Source of the DNA: Bradyrhizobium canariense
GTDB taxonomy: Bacteria; Pseudomonadota; Alphaproteobacteria; Rhizobiales; Xanthobacteraceae
Assembly: GCF_019402665.1 (NCBI RefSeq)
Contig: NZ_VSST01000032.1
Location: forward strand, 1-64,000
DNA: 64,000 nucleotides
Reading direction: 5' to 3'
Both the position numbers and the translations under genes were made by a program. The notes beneath the pieces were generated by a model. The model was not told the origin of the DNA. It saw nothing but the letters and a program-made list of their open reading frames with translations, and made no database searches. Positions within the stretch are counted from its first letter, which is position 1, and every line of letters starts with the position of its first letter. Shown here piece after piece: positions 6,606 to 15,139 of this stretch.

Positions 6606-7613
6606 ATGTTTCGAACATTTACTCTGACAGGTCTTGCGGCGCTTCTGGCCGCCACCGCACTGACGGCTGCGACGCCGGCGCAGGCGCAGATCGGCACGAT
6701 CTTCTCCGATCCGCCGCCGCTGCGGCCGCCCGGCAACATTCCGCGTGGCCAGCCTCAGCCGCAGCCGCAGATTCCCGATGACGACGAAGAGGTGCCGGAG
6801 CTGCCGCCGCAGGGCCGTGTGCTGCCATCGCGTCCGATGGCGCCGCCGCCGGGTCGGCAGGGCAATGTGATGCCGGGTCCGGTCGAGACCCAGCCTCTGG
6901 CGCCGCCGCCCGGTTCTAGCGCCGCTCCGCCAAACCAGCCGCCGCCCGTCGCGGTCGCTCCGACCAATCCGCAAGGCGCCCCCGGTGCGCCCGGTCAACG
7001 CCAGCCCCAGCAAAAGGGCGGGCCGGGCGGCGCCGTCCCGCAGACGCCGGCGAGCCTTCAGCCGGGCGACGAGGTCGTCACCGAGCCGCCGGCCCAGAAG
7101 ATCGTGAACAAGAAAGCGACCTTCTCCGGCCTCGACAAGATCACCGGGCGCATCATCAATTTCGACGAGGAGATCGGCGAGACGGTGCAGTTCGGTGCGC
7201 TGCGCGTCAAAACCGACGCCTGCTACACGCGGCCGGCGACCGAGGCCGCCAACACCGACGCCTTCGTCGAGGTTGACGAGATCACCTTGCAGGGTGAGGT
7301 GAAGCGCATCTTTTCGGGCTGGATGTACGCGGCAAGTCCGGGCCTGCACGGCGTCGAGCACCCGATCTACGATATCTGGCTCACCGACTGCAAAGAGCCG
7401 CAGCAAACGATTGCGACCGCGGCACCGGATCCCGGCACCAAGCCGGCAGCACCGCCGCCGCCCGCGCAGAAGAAGGCCGCGCCCAAGCAGGTGCAGCAGC
7501 GTCCGCCGCAGCAATTGCCGCCGATCCAGCAGCAGCAGCCGGCACCGCCGCCGCCACCTCCGCCGCCCGAGCAGCGGCCGGGTCTGTTCGGTATCCCCGG
7601 GTTTGGCCGCTAG
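6606..7613 (+). CDS. Exported DUF2155 protein with proline-rich flanks
   Basis: A 335-residue protein. ATG 6606 was chosen because it opens a signal peptide (hydrophobic residues about 5-22, ending ATPAQAQ); an ATG at 6567 would add 13 residues ahead of it. A Pro/Gln-rich linker (about residues 35-165) leads to the DUF2155 domain at about 165-265: KATFSGLDKITGRI, QFGALRVKTDACYTRP, IFSGWMYAASPGLHGVEHPIYDIWLTDC. A second Pro/Gln-rich tail follows and ends in GFGR. The domain is widespread in alphaproteobacteria and probably periplasmic; its function is not established. The 3' end is tandemly duplicated. Confidence 0.85.
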   Translation: MFRTFTLTGLAALLAATALTAATPAQAQIGTIFSDPPPLRPPGNIPRGQPQPQPQIPDDDEEVPELPPQGRVLPSRPMAPPPGRQGNVMPGPVETQPLAPPPGSSAAPPNQPPPVAVAPTNPQGAPGAPGQRQPQQKGGPGGAVPQTPASLQPGDEVVTEPPAQKIVNKKATFSGLDKITGRIINFDEEIGETVQFGALRVKTDACYTRPATEAANTDAFVEVDEITLQGEVKRIFSGWMYAASPGLHGVEHPIYDIWLTDCKEPQQTIATAAPDPGTKPAAPPPPAQKKAAPKQVQQRPPQQLPPIQQQQPAPPPPPPPPEQRPGLFGIPGFGR

Positions 7614-7661
7614 GCCAAATCCCCAGCGTTTGGTCGCTAGGCCAATCGCCCCGGGTTTGGC
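7599..7661. repeat. 27-bp tandem duplication of the DUF2155 gene's last codons and stop
   Basis: Two 27-base units (7599-7625 and 7626-7652) and the start of a third (7653-7661) each begin with the codons for GFG or AFG. The first two carry an in-frame CGC TAG, so a ribosome reading through the first TAG meets a second one nine codons later. Confidence 0.75.
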
Positions 7662-7674
7662 AGGCAATCGCTGA

Positions 7675-8367
7675 TTATTGCCGCGCGGCGATGATCTCGA
7701 GCGCGCGTGCACCCGGGATCGCTCCACCGGCGGAGAGCCTCAGGAAATCGCCGGGCTCGCCCGCGAGCGCCTTGTCGAGCAGCGCGGTGTAGCGCCGCCG
7801 CGAAATCTCGGCCGCGCCGAAACTCTTCAGGTGCTCGGTGACGTACTGGGTGTCGAGCAGCTCGAAGCCGCCATGGATGAGCCGCGCGACCAGATGCACC
7901 AGCGCGACCTTGGAGGCATCGCGCGCGGTGTGGAACATGCTCTCGCCGAAAAAAGCCCGGCCCAGGCTGACGCCGTAGAGCCCGCCGACGAGGTCTTCGC
8001 CCTGCCAGGCCTCGACGCTGTGGCAATGGCCGAGCTCGTACAGCCCGCCATAGAGGTCGCGGATGCGCTTGTTGATCCAGGTGTCCTCCCGCCCGGCCTG
8101 CGGCGCGGCGCAGCCGGCGATCGTGGCCTTGAAGGCGGTATTGACGGTCACACGAAATGAATCCGAACGCACGGTGCGCGCAAGCCGCGAGGCCACGCGA
8201 AATCCGTCGAGTGGGATGACGCCGCGCAACTCGGGCTCGACCCAGAACAGGGTCGGATCATCGGCGCTTTCGGCCATCGGAAAGATGCCGCAGGCATAGG
8301 CGCGCAGCAGCACGGCTGGCGTGATTTCAGATGGGGCAGAGTCGCGCGAAGTCATGGCTCGCGACAA
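7675..8367 (-). CDS. aat: Leucyl/phenylalanyl-tRNA--protein transferase
   Basis: A 230-residue enzyme that adds Leu or Phe from aminoacyl-tRNA to proteins with N-terminal Arg or Lys, marking them for the ClpS/ClpAP N-degron pathway in the cytoplasm. Family motifs are clear: LLRAYACGIFPMAES and FWVEPELRGVIPLD near the N-terminus, TWINKRI, HSVEAWQGEDLVGGLYGV, GRAFFGESMFH, and LLDTQYVTEHLKSFGA. The length is normal. Two possible ATG starts lie four codons apart (MSRAMTSR). It is on the opposite strand from the DUF2155 gene and just downstream of the two-component operon. Confidence 0.95.
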   Translation of the reverse strand: MSRAMTSRDSAPSEITPAVLLRAYACGIFPMAESADDPTLFWVEPELRGVIPLDGFRVASRLARTVRSDSFRVTVNTAFKATIAGCAAPQAGREDTWINKRIRDLYGGLYELGHCHSVEAWQGEDLVGGLYGVSLGRAFFGESMFHTARDASKVALVHLVARLIHGGFELLDTQYVTEHLKSFGAAEISRRRYTALLDKALAGEPGDFLRLSAGGAIPGARALEIIAARQ

Positions 8368-8406
8368 TAGCAGGATCGCAATGCGGTTGCGATGGGCGGG
8401 AGCGGA

Positions 8407-9522
8407 TCAGTTCGCTGCGGCAGCAGCCGGCTTGTCGGCGGCAGCCGGGACACGGCGGAACCTCAACATGATTCGGGTTCCGGAATGGGTGGGGTCGCGC
8501 TCGACCGAAGCGTCGAGCTTGCTGGCCATGGCTGCGACGATGCGCTGGCCCATGCCGGTGGAGCGCGGATCGGCCTTGACGTTGTCGCCGACGCCATCGT
8601 CGGAAATCGACAGCAGGAGATCGTCGCCCTGCGAGGTCAGCTCGACATGGATCGGGCCGGCGCCGTCAGGATAGGCGTATTTCACCGCGTTCATCACCAG
8701 CTCGTTGACGATGATGCCGACGGCGACCGCACGGTCCGGATCGATCTCGATCGGTTCGGCCTTCAGCGTCAGGCGCGACATCCGGTTGCCCTCGGCCGAC
8801 CGCCTGAGATCCTCGAGCAGCGAGTCCAGATACTGGTTCAGGACCACGCTCTTCAGGTCCTGCGAGGTGTAGAGGCGGCGGTGCACCTGCGCGACCGCGG
8901 CGACGCGGCCCATCGCATTGGTCAACGCAGCCTTGACCTCGTCCTGCGCGGCGGAGCTGGCCTGCAGGTGCAGCAGGGAGGCGATGATCTGCAGCGAGTT
9001 GCCGACGCGGTGGTTGACCTCGCGCAGCAGCAGTTCGCGTTCGGCTGCAAGAGCAGCGTAGCGGTCGCGCGAGGCATGGATCTCGGCTTCGGCTTCCTCG
9101 CGCGCCTTCTGCAATTCGGCCTGGCGCAGCGCGCCCTCGGCCGCGACGTGAAGCAGGGGGATGAAGTCGCCCTTGACGTCCTTGACGAGATAATCGGCCG
9201 CGCCCGCCTTCAGCGCCGTCACCGCAATGCTGGAATCCTGCGACGCCGTGACGAACACCACCGGCGGCGCGCCTGGGATCGCCATGATCTGCTCCAGCGT
9301 CTCCAGTCCGTCGAGGCCTGGCATGTACTGATCGAGCGCCACGACGTCGATGCCGCCGTCAATGCTGTCCTGCGCACCCGCGCGGCGGATGAGCTCGAGG
9401 CCTTCCTCGCCGCTCGCGGCGTGAACGACCTTGTAGCCGCGCCGTGTCAGGCCGCGATCGACCAGGCGCGCAAGCGCCCCGTCGTCGTCGATGTAGAGCA
9501 ATGTGGGCATGCGCTGGTTCAT
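8407..9522 (-). CDS. Receiver-HisKA_2 hybrid histidine kinase
   Basis: A 371-residue soluble protein with a receiver domain first (acidic residues at 12-14, phosphoacceptor Asp64 in ALDQYMPG, Lys in YLVKDVKG). A coiled-coil linker (about 132-165) follows, then a HisKA_2 phosphoacceptor region (LLREVNHRVGNSLQ, His171) and an HATPase domain with the N-box NELVMNAVKYAYPDG. HisKA_2/HWE kinases are the class that phosphorylates PhyR in the alphaproteobacterial general stress response. The N-terminal receiver could take phosphate from the upstream kinase. It is the third gene of the operon and overlaps the single-domain regulator by four bases. The actual partner is not shown by the sequence. Confidence 0.9.
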   Translation of the reverse strand: MNQRMPTLLYIDDDGALARLVDRGLTRRGYKVVHAASGEEGLELIRRAGAQDSIDGGIDVVALDQYMPGLDGLETLEQIMAIPGAPPVVFVTASQDSSIAVTALKAGAADYLVKDVKGDFIPLLHVAAEGALRQAELQKAREEAEAEIHASRDRYAALAAERELLLREVNHRVGNSLQIIASLLHLQASSAAQDEVKAALTNAMGRVAAVAQVHRRLYTSQDLKSVVLNQYLDSLLEDLRRSAEGNRMSRLTLKAEPIEIDPDRAVAVGIIVNELVMNAVKYAYPDGAGPIHVELTSQGDDLLLSISDDGVGDNVKADPRSTGMGQRIVAAMASKLDASVERDPTHSGTRIMLRFRRVPAAADKPAAAAAN

Positions 9523-9959
9523 GAGGCGGCGGGCGGGACCTGGATGACCGAGAAGAACAAGCCGAGCTGCCGGATGGCATTGGCGAAATTCTCGTAGTTC
9601 ACCGGCTTGGTGATGTAGACGTTGCAGCCGAGCTCGTAGCAGCGTTTGATTTCCTGGGAATCGTCGGTGGTGGTCAGCACCACCACGGGCGAGGCCTTCA
9701 GATATTTGTTCTCCTTGATCTGCTTCAGAATGTCGATCCCGGTCATGTCGGGGAGGTTGAGATCGAGCAGGATCAGGAGCGCATTGCCCTTCTGCACGAG
9801 CCCGCTGCCATCGGGGCCGAACAGATGTTTCATCGCGTCCGTGCCGTTGGCAAAGGAGATGATCTCGTTGTTGACGCCGGACCTACGGATGTTCCGCTCG
9901 ATCAGCCGCGCGTGTCCTTCGTCGTCCTCGATCATGATGATGCTGACGGGTTGGGTCAT
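9519..9959 (-). CDS. Single-domain response regulator (Rcp1/CheY-like)
   Basis: A 146-residue receiver-only protein. Residues that define the phosphorylation pocket are visible: E11-D12-D13, Asp66 in ILLDLNLPDMTG, the Thr run in VVVLTTTDDSQE, and the Lys in YITKPVNY. The sequence is of the Rcp1 type commonly paired with bacteriophytochrome-like or CHASE3 kinases. With no output domain it probably acts by protein contact or as a phosphorelay carrier. Both ends overlap neighbours by four bases (ATGA), so the three genes are translationally coupled. Confidence 0.92.
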   Translation of the reverse strand: MTQPVSIIMIEDDEGHARLIERNIRRSGVNNEIISFANGTDAMKHLFGPDGSGLVQKGNALLILLDLNLPDMTGIDILKQIKENKYLKASPVVVLTTTDDSQEIKRCYELGCNVYITKPVNYENFANAIRQLGLFFSVIQVPPAAS

Positions 9960-11473
9960 TGATCCGCGTTCCGGTTGCTGGCGTTCCAGGTGATGGGCAG
10001 CGTGATGGTGAAGGTACTGCCCGTATTCAGTTCCGATGATACCGACATGGTGCCGCCGAGGCGACGCACAAGTGCACGCACATGCGCAAGACCGATGCCC
10101 TGACCGGGCTTGTCCTGGGTTCCGGCGCGGCGAAACAGGTCGAAGATCCGCTGGTGGTCCTTGGGGTCGATGCCGCGGCCGTTATCGCTGATCTCGAAGA
10201 TAGCGTAGCCGAGCTTGGTGCGCCCGCGAATTCTGATCTCGCCGGCGACGCCGGGCTTGAGATATTTGATGGCGTTGTCGATCAGATTGGAGAAGATCTG
10301 CTCCAGCGCCAGGCGGTCGCTGACGAGATCCGGCAGCGGCGCGACATGGATGTCCGCCTGCGCCTCGGCGGCCTGATGCGCCAGCGTCGACACGATGGCT
10401 TCGATCAGCTCGCGCGTGTCGATCTTCTGCGGCTGGAACTCGCGCCGACCCTCGCGGGTGAGATTGAGGATCGCCGAGATCAGGCGGTCCATCTTGGCGA
10501 TCGACGACTTGATGAAGCCCAGCGCTTCGGAAAAATCCTCTGACAGCTGCTTGTCCGGACCTTCGAGTGCGATCTCGCCGTCCGGCAACGGCGGCCCGTC
10601 GGCCGGGACATGGGTGAGGCTGCCGATACGGCGGAAAATGTCGCCGCCGAGCTCTTCGAGCTCGCTGGTGAAGCCCATGATGTTGACGAGTGGCGAGCGC
10701 AGATCGTGGCTGACGATATAGGCAAAGCGCTGGATCTCGTTGTTGGCTTCGCGCAGATCGCCCGTGCGTTCGTCGACCACGGCCTCCAGATTGACATTGG
10801 CATCGCGCAGGCGTCCCTCGGCATCGTCGCGGGCAAGGGCCGAGCGCCGTACCAGCCAGATCGAGATCAGGGCCAGCAGCACGACGAGGCCGGAGCCGAT
10901 GCCGGTCATCGACGCGGCCAGGGTCTGGCTGTGGTCCGAATTGACCGTTCGGAGCCGGAACAGCCGTTCTTCTTCCTGGATCATCCCGGTCGCGACATTG
11001 GCGATCGCGGCCGTTGTGTCCGTGGAGGCGATCTCGCGGACCAGCGCTGCGGCCTTCTCCGGCTCGCCCCTCCGGATGAAATCCATCTCCTGCACGAACT
11101 GGCCGAGCCTGGTCTCGATCGCCGCGCTCAGCTTCTCGATGTTTTGGCGTTGCTCCGGATTGTCGCCGATCAGGCGCGTGAGCCTGTCGAGAGCCGGGAT
11201 GATCGCTGCCACGGCCTTGGCATGGTCGACCTTGAAATCCTCGCCTTGTGTCAGAAGGTAGCCCCGGGCGGTGCTCTCGGCGCGGCGGATTTCCAGCAGG
11301 AGCGCGTTGATCTGGTTCTCCGCCTCGATGGTGTGAATCACCCATTTGCTGTCGTCTCTCGCCTTGTTGACGAGGTAGACGGAGCCGGCGCTGATCACGG
11401 TCAGCACCAGCAGTCCCGCTGCGAACAGCAGGATCTGCCAGAATGTACGCCGTCGCTGCGCGTCAGCGATCAC
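9956..11473 (-). CDS. CHASE3-domain membrane sensor histidine kinase
   Basis: A 505-residue kinase and the first gene of the three-gene operon. A membrane helix at about 12-35 and another at about 190-208 flank a helical CHASE3 sensory domain (about 40-185, rich in Glu/Arg/Ala heptads). A short coiled coil leads to HisKA with SHDLRSPL (His256), an insert, and an HATPase domain (NLIDNAIKYLKPG, DNGRGIDP, GQGIGLAHVRALV). CHASE3 domains are extracytoplasmic sensors of unknown ligands. The likely relay is this kinase to the single-domain regulator and/or to the receiver of the third gene. An EcfG-type promoter lies upstream. Confidence 0.92.
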   Translation of the reverse strand: MIADAQRRRTFWQILLFAAGLLVLTVISAGSVYLVNKARDDSKWVIHTIEAENQINALLLEIRRAESTARGYLLTQGEDFKVDHAKAVAAIIPALDRLTRLIGDNPEQRQNIEKLSAAIETRLGQFVQEMDFIRRGEPEKAAALVREIASTDTTAAIANVATGMIQEEERLFRLRTVNSDHSQTLAASMTGIGSGLVVLLALISIWLVRRSALARDDAEGRLRDANVNLEAVVDERTGDLREANNEIQRFAYIVSHDLRSPLVNIMGFTSELEELGGDIFRRIGSLTHVPADGPPLPDGEIALEGPDKQLSEDFSEALGFIKSSIAKMDRLISAILNLTREGRREFQPQKIDTRELIEAIVSTLAHQAAEAQADIHVAPLPDLVSDRLALEQIFSNLIDNAIKYLKPGVAGEIRIRGRTKLGYAIFEISDNGRGIDPKDHQRIFDLFRRAGTQDKPGQGIGLAHVRALVRRLGGTMSVSSELNTGSTFTITLPITWNASNRNADQ

Positions 11474-11539
11474 GACGGTCTCGCTCGATCAGGATTGCGG
11501 ACTTCAAAACGCCCCCTCGGAACTGTCCCCATCGTGCCA

Positions 11540-11564
11540 AACGCGATTGGGGCCAAAGGGTTCC
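11540..11564 (-). promoter_or_regulatory. EcfG-type promoter for the two-component operon
   Basis: On the minus strand GGAAC (11564-11560) is followed after exactly 16 bases by CGTT (11543-11540), a full match to the EcfG/sigma-T consensus. The -10 element lies 67 bases before the kinase start codon and in the correct orientation. Confidence 0.65.
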
Positions 11565-11578
11565 ATAGGCAGGGACGG

Positions 11579-12937
11579 CTACTTCGGGGCGGGTTCCGCC
11601 TTGCCGGCAAGATATTGTTCCAGCCAGTGGATGTGATAGTCGCCGTTAATGATGTCGTCTTCGCGCACCAGAGCGCGGAACAGCGGCAGGGTGGTCTCAA
11701 TGCCCTCGACCACCATCTCGTCCAGCGCCCGGCGCAGCCGCATCAGGCACTCGCCGCGGGTCTTGCCGTGCACGATCAGCTTGCCGACGAGCGAGTCGTA
11801 ATAAGGCGGGATCGTGTAGCCCTGATAGACCGCGGAATCGATCCGCACACCGAGCCCGCCGGGCGGGTGATATTGCGTGATACGGCCGGGCGAAGGACGA
11901 AAGGTCTCCGGATTCTCGGCGTTGATGCGGCACTCGATCGCGTGGCCGATGACCTGGACCTCTTCCTGCTTCGCCGGCAGGTCGCCGCCGGCGGCGATGC
12001 GGATTTGCTCCAGCACGAGGTCGATGTCGGTGATGCTCTCGGTGACGGGATGCTCGACCTGGATGCGCGTGTTCATCTCGATGAAGTAGAACTCGCCGTC
12101 CTCGAACAGGAATTCAATCGTGCCGACGCCGAGATATTTCATCTCGCGCATCGCCTTGGCGCAGGTCTCGCCGATCTTGGCGCGTGCAGCCGCGGTCAGC
12201 ACGGGCGAGGGGCCTTCCTCCCAGACCTTCTGGTGGCGTCGCTGCAGCGAGCAGTCGCGCTCGCCAAGGTGGATCGCGCCGCCGCGGCCGTCGCCGAGGA
12301 TCTGAATCTCGATGTGACGCGGCTTCTGCAGATATTTCTCGAGGTAGACAGAGGCATCGCCGAAGGCGGATTTGGCCTCGTTGGCCGCCGTCGACAGCGC
12401 GACCTGAAGATCGGCCTCGCTCTCGGCCACCTTCATGCCGCGACCGCCGCCGCCTGCCGCGGCCTTGACCAGCACGGGGAAGCCGATCTTCCTGGCGATC
12501 GCCATCGCGTCGTCGTTGGGGCCGACCCCTCCGTCGGAGCCGGGCACCACGGGAATGCCGAGCTTCTTGGCCGTCCTCTTGGCCTCGATCTTGTCGCCCA
12601 TCAGGCGGATGTGCTCGGCCTTCGGGCCGATGAAATGCAGATTATGCTCGGCGAGGATTTCGGCGAAGCGCGCGTTCTCCGACAGGAAGCCGTAGCCGGG
12701 ATGCACGGCATCGGCACCGGTGATCTCGCAGGCCGCGAGCAGCGCGGGGACGTTGAGATAGCTGTCCTTGGACGCCGGCGGTCCGATGCACACGCTCTCG
12801 TCCGACAGGCGCACATGCATGGCATCGGCGTCGGCGGTGGAGTGCACGGCGACGGTCGCAATCCCGAGCTCCTTGCAGGCCCTGAGGATGCGAAGGGCGA
12901 TCTCGCCGCGATTGGCTATGAGGATCTTGTCGAACAT
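11579..12937 (-). CDS. accC: Acetyl-CoA carboxylase, biotin carboxylase subunit
   Basis: A 452-residue ATP-grasp enzyme that carboxylates the biotin carried on AccB, the first half-reaction of malonyl-CoA synthesis for fatty acids. Visible motifs are the N-terminal MFDKILIANRGEIALR, the ATP-binding glycine loop AAAGGGGRGMK, the HIEIQILGD strand, RDCSLQRRHQKV, the catalytic FIEMNTRIQVEHPVTE, and AIECRINAENP. The length is normal for the family. It is the last gene of aroQ-accB-accC. The stop lies just before the promoter of the two-component operon. Confidence 0.97.
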   Translation of the reverse strand: MFDKILIANRGEIALRILRACKELGIATVAVHSTADADAMHVRLSDESVCIGPPASKDSYLNVPALLAACEITGADAVHPGYGFLSENARFAEILAEHNLHFIGPKAEHIRLMGDKIEAKRTAKKLGIPVVPGSDGGVGPNDDAMAIARKIGFPVLVKAAAGGGGRGMKVAESEADLQVALSTAANEAKSAFGDASVYLEKYLQKPRHIEIQILGDGRGGAIHLGERDCSLQRRHQKVWEEGPSPVLTAAARAKIGETCAKAMREMKYLGVGTIEFLFEDGEFYFIEMNTRIQVEHPVTESITDIDLVLEQIRIAAGGDLPAKQEEVQVIGHAIECRINAENPETFRPSPGRITQYHPPGGLGVRIDSAVYQGYTIPPYYDSLVGKLIVHGKTRGECLMRLRRALDEMVVEGIETTLPLFRALVREDDIINGDYHIHWLEQYLAGKAEPAPK

Positions 12938-12997
12938 GGTGTCCTTATTGGACTGACGCGCGGAAAGCGGCGAGGGCGATGAGGTCGCCCTCGACCG

Positions 12998-13486
12998 TCA
13001 CTCAATAATCACGAGCGGCTCGCCGTACTCGACCGGCTGACCGTCCTCGATCACGATCTGCGTCACCGTGCCGGCGCGCGGCGAGGGGATCTGGTTCATG
13101 GTCTTCATGGCTTCGATGATCAATAGCGTCTGGCCGACCGAGACCTTGCTGCCGACCTCGATGAACGGCTTGGCGCCGGGCTCCGGCGCCCAATAGGCGG
13201 TGCCGACCATCGGCGAGGTCACGGCGCCGGGATGCTTCGACAGGTCGGCAGCGGCAGGCGCGGCGGCAGCTGCGGCCGCCGGGAGGGCAGCGGGAGCGGC
13301 CGCCATCTGCATCGGCATGGTCGCGGCGACGCTGATGTTGCGGGCGACGCGCAGGCGCAGGCCGGCACGCTCGATCTCGATTTCGGTGAGGCTGGTCTCA
13401 TCGAGCAGCAAGGCGAGCTCGCGGACGAGGGCGGAATCCTCGCTGGAAAACTTTGCGGCTGCTTTGTCGTCTGGCTGGCGCGCCAT
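12998..13486 (-). CDS. accB: Acetyl-CoA carboxylase, biotin carboxyl carrier protein
   Basis: A 162-residue protein. ATG 13486 was chosen because the sequence from there (MARQPDDKAAAKFSSEDS) matches the family N-terminus; upstream frame is antisense overlap with aroQ. Residues about 1-60 form the N-terminal region, 60-85 an Ala/Pro hinge, and 90-162 the biotinyl domain with the biotin-attachment motif EAMKTMN. BirA attaches biotin to this Lys; AccC then carboxylates it and AccA/D transfers the carboxyl group. It lies between aroQ and accC in one operon. Confidence 0.96.
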   Translation of the reverse strand: MARQPDDKAAAKFSSEDSALVRELALLLDETSLTEIEIERAGLRLRVARNISVAATMPMQMAAAPAALPAAAAAAAPAAADLSKHPGAVTSPMVGTAYWAPEPGAKPFIEVGSKVSVGQTLLIIEAMKTMNQIPSPRAGTVTQIVIEDGQPVEYGEPLVIIE

Positions 13487-13523
13487 GTTGTTTGATCCGA
13501 ATGTTCTGTGTGAAGGGGGAGCG

Positions 13524-13991
13524 TCAGGCTTTGGGCTTGATGCCGAGCTTGGCGGCAAGGCCCTGAATGGCAAGGCGGTAGCCCTCGATGCCGAAACCGC
13601 AGAGCGAGGCGAAGGCCGCGCGCGCGGTGTAGGAGTGATGACGGAAATTCTCGCGGGCGTGAATGTTGGTGACGTGCACTTCGACCGTCGGGATCTGCAC
13701 CGCGAGGAGCGCGTCGTGCAGCGCGATCGATGTGTGCGAATAGCCGCCGGCATTGATGATGATGCCCTTCATCTTGCGGGCGTGTGCCTCGTGGATGAAG
13801 TCGATCAGCTCGCCTTCGCGGTTGGATTGCCGGCAGTCGGCCTTGAGGCCGAACGTGGCCGCCGTCTCCCGGCACAGCGCCTCAACGTCGGCCAGCGACG
13901 CATGCCCGTACTTCTCGGGCTCGCGCGTCCCCAACATGTTGAGGTTCGGCCCGTTCAGGACAAGGATCGTGTCGGTTGCTGGTTCGGCCAT
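13524..13991 (-). CDS. aroQ: 3-Dehydroquinate dehydratase, type II
   Basis: A 155-residue enzyme of the shikimate pathway that dehydrates 3-dehydroquinate. Motifs are ILVLNGPNLNMLGTREPEKYG with the catalytic Tyr and the flexible loop, CRQSNREGELIDFIHEA, GIIINAGGYSHTSIAL, and VEVHVTNIHARENFRHHS with the catalytic His. The type II enzyme forms a dodecamer. Grouping aroQ with accB and accC is common in proteobacteria. It is the first gene of the operon, 37 bases before accB. Confidence 0.97.
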   Translation of the reverse strand: MAEPATDTILVLNGPNLNMLGTREPEKYGHASLADVEALCRETAATFGLKADCRQSNREGELIDFIHEAHARKMKGIIINAGGYSHTSIALHDALLAVQIPTVEVHVTNIHARENFRHHSYTARAAFASLCGFGIEGYRLAIQGLAAKLGIKPKA

Positions 13992-14170
13992 TCCAATCCC
14001 GCAAGAGGTGCTTCGGCGTGGCGGGGGTTATAGGTAACAAAGCGCGTGAGGGGAAGCCTTGAAGGACCTCCGAGGTGGCTTCAGATGCCTCATCCGGGGT
14101 GCAAAAATCTGTGCGCAAGCTACGGAAATTGCTTGTTAACCAGTCCGAAGCATGGCTGCCGGCCGAACGG

Positions 14171-14198
14171 CAAAGGGGCGGGCATTGCTGCCCGCCCC
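14171..14198 (-). terminator. Intrinsic terminator of the DUF1236 gene
   Basis: On the minus strand a perfect 10-bp stem (GGGGCGGGCA / TGCCCGCCCC) with a GCAA tetraloop is followed by TTTG, starting about 20 bases after the stop codon. Confidence 0.7.
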
Positions 14199-14219
14199 CG
14201 ATGGTTGCCGGGTATCGTC

Positions 14220-15095
14220 TTACGTGTTCAGGACAGCCACGATCTCATAGGTGTCCGGATTGACGATCACGATCTCGTCCTTGACCAGGACGTAGCGATA
14301 GGTCCGCCATTCCGGATAGATCGTCACGACACGGGACGGCAGGGTGTGCAGCTCGACGCCCTCGCGCGGAATGCGAGTGCCGACCGAGATCGAGAAGTTC
14401 ACGTTCGTCACCGGACGCACATGCTCCTCGCGGATCACCGAGGTGATCTGCGTGCGTTGCTCGGTCGAGAGCTTGGCGCCCGCGCCGGCCTGACCGACCG
14501 TCGTGTTGGTGCTGCTCTGACCCTGCGCATTCTGGTTGGTGCTGGTGCCGGTCTGGCCCTGAGCGTTCTGGTTGGTGCGCGTCTCGGTACCCTTCTGGTT
14601 CTCGGCATTGTTGGTGCTGCTGGTGCCGCTCTTGGCGCCCTCAGCCTTCATGTCCTTCTGGTCCTTGGCGCCGGTCTTGCTCGAGTCCTTGCTCGTGTCT
14701 TGACTCATGCTCTTGGACTTGTCCTGCTGACCCTGCGCGCGTTCGTCGGTGCGCTGGCCCTTGGTAGCGCCGGACTTGTCCTCAGCCGCGTTCTTGTTCA
14801 TCTCGCGGCCGGAGTGCTCGTCCTTGGTCGCGCCGGAGGATTTGTCCTCGGCGGACGTGCCGGATTTCATGCTGCTGGAGCCACCAGCCTGGCCGACGGT
14901 GCCCTTCTCATGGGCGGATTCCTTACCCATCGAGCCGCCGCGTTCGGCGGCGCCGCCGGAAGGCTGCGAATGCTGCATCTGCGCACCACCGGCGCCGCCA
15001 CCGCTGTCGCGGTTCATGGTGCCCTGTGCGTTCGCCAGACCGGTGCCCGCGACGAGCGCGAGTGTGGCAACCGAGATCATAAAGCGGTTAGACAT
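14220..15095 (-). CDS. Exported DUF1236 protein with a long low-complexity region
   Basis: A 291-residue protein with a signal peptide (residues about 1-23, ending GLANAQ). Residues about 25-205 are Gly/Ser/Lys/Glu/Gln-rich and include repeats of the type TNQNAQGQ. The C-terminal 85 residues form the DUF1236 domain: STEQRTQITSVIREEHVRPV, FSISVGTRIPREGVELHTLP, YRYVLVKDEIVIVNPDTYEIVAVL. The domain is found in many rhizobial cell-envelope proteins with no defined activity. An EcfG-type promoter lies upstream and a terminator downstream, so this is a single-gene unit that probably responds to general stress. Confidence 0.88.
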   Translation of the reverse strand: MSNRFMISVATLALVAGTGLANAQGTMNRDSGGGAGGAQMQHSQPSGGAAERGGSMGKESAHEKGTVGQAGGSSSMKSGTSAEDKSSGATKDEHSGREMNKNAAEDKSGATKGQRTDERAQGQQDKSKSMSQDTSKDSSKTGAKDQKDMKAEGAKSGTSSTNNAENQKGTETRTNQNAQGQTGTSTNQNAQGQSSTNTTVGQAGAGAKLSTEQRTQITSVIREEHVRPVTNVNFSISVGTRIPREGVELHTLPSRVVTIYPEWRTYRYVLVKDEIVIVNPDTYEIVAVLNT

Positions 15096-15139
15096 GGAAT
15101 TCTCCTCACGTGTTCAATTGCGTCATTGCCCGCGCCGAC

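Noticed and set aside
10610..12982. Plus-strand open frame of 790 codons
   Set aside because: It is antisense to the CHASE3 kinase and accC, both of which have full sets of family motifs; its product is low-complexity with no recognisable domain.
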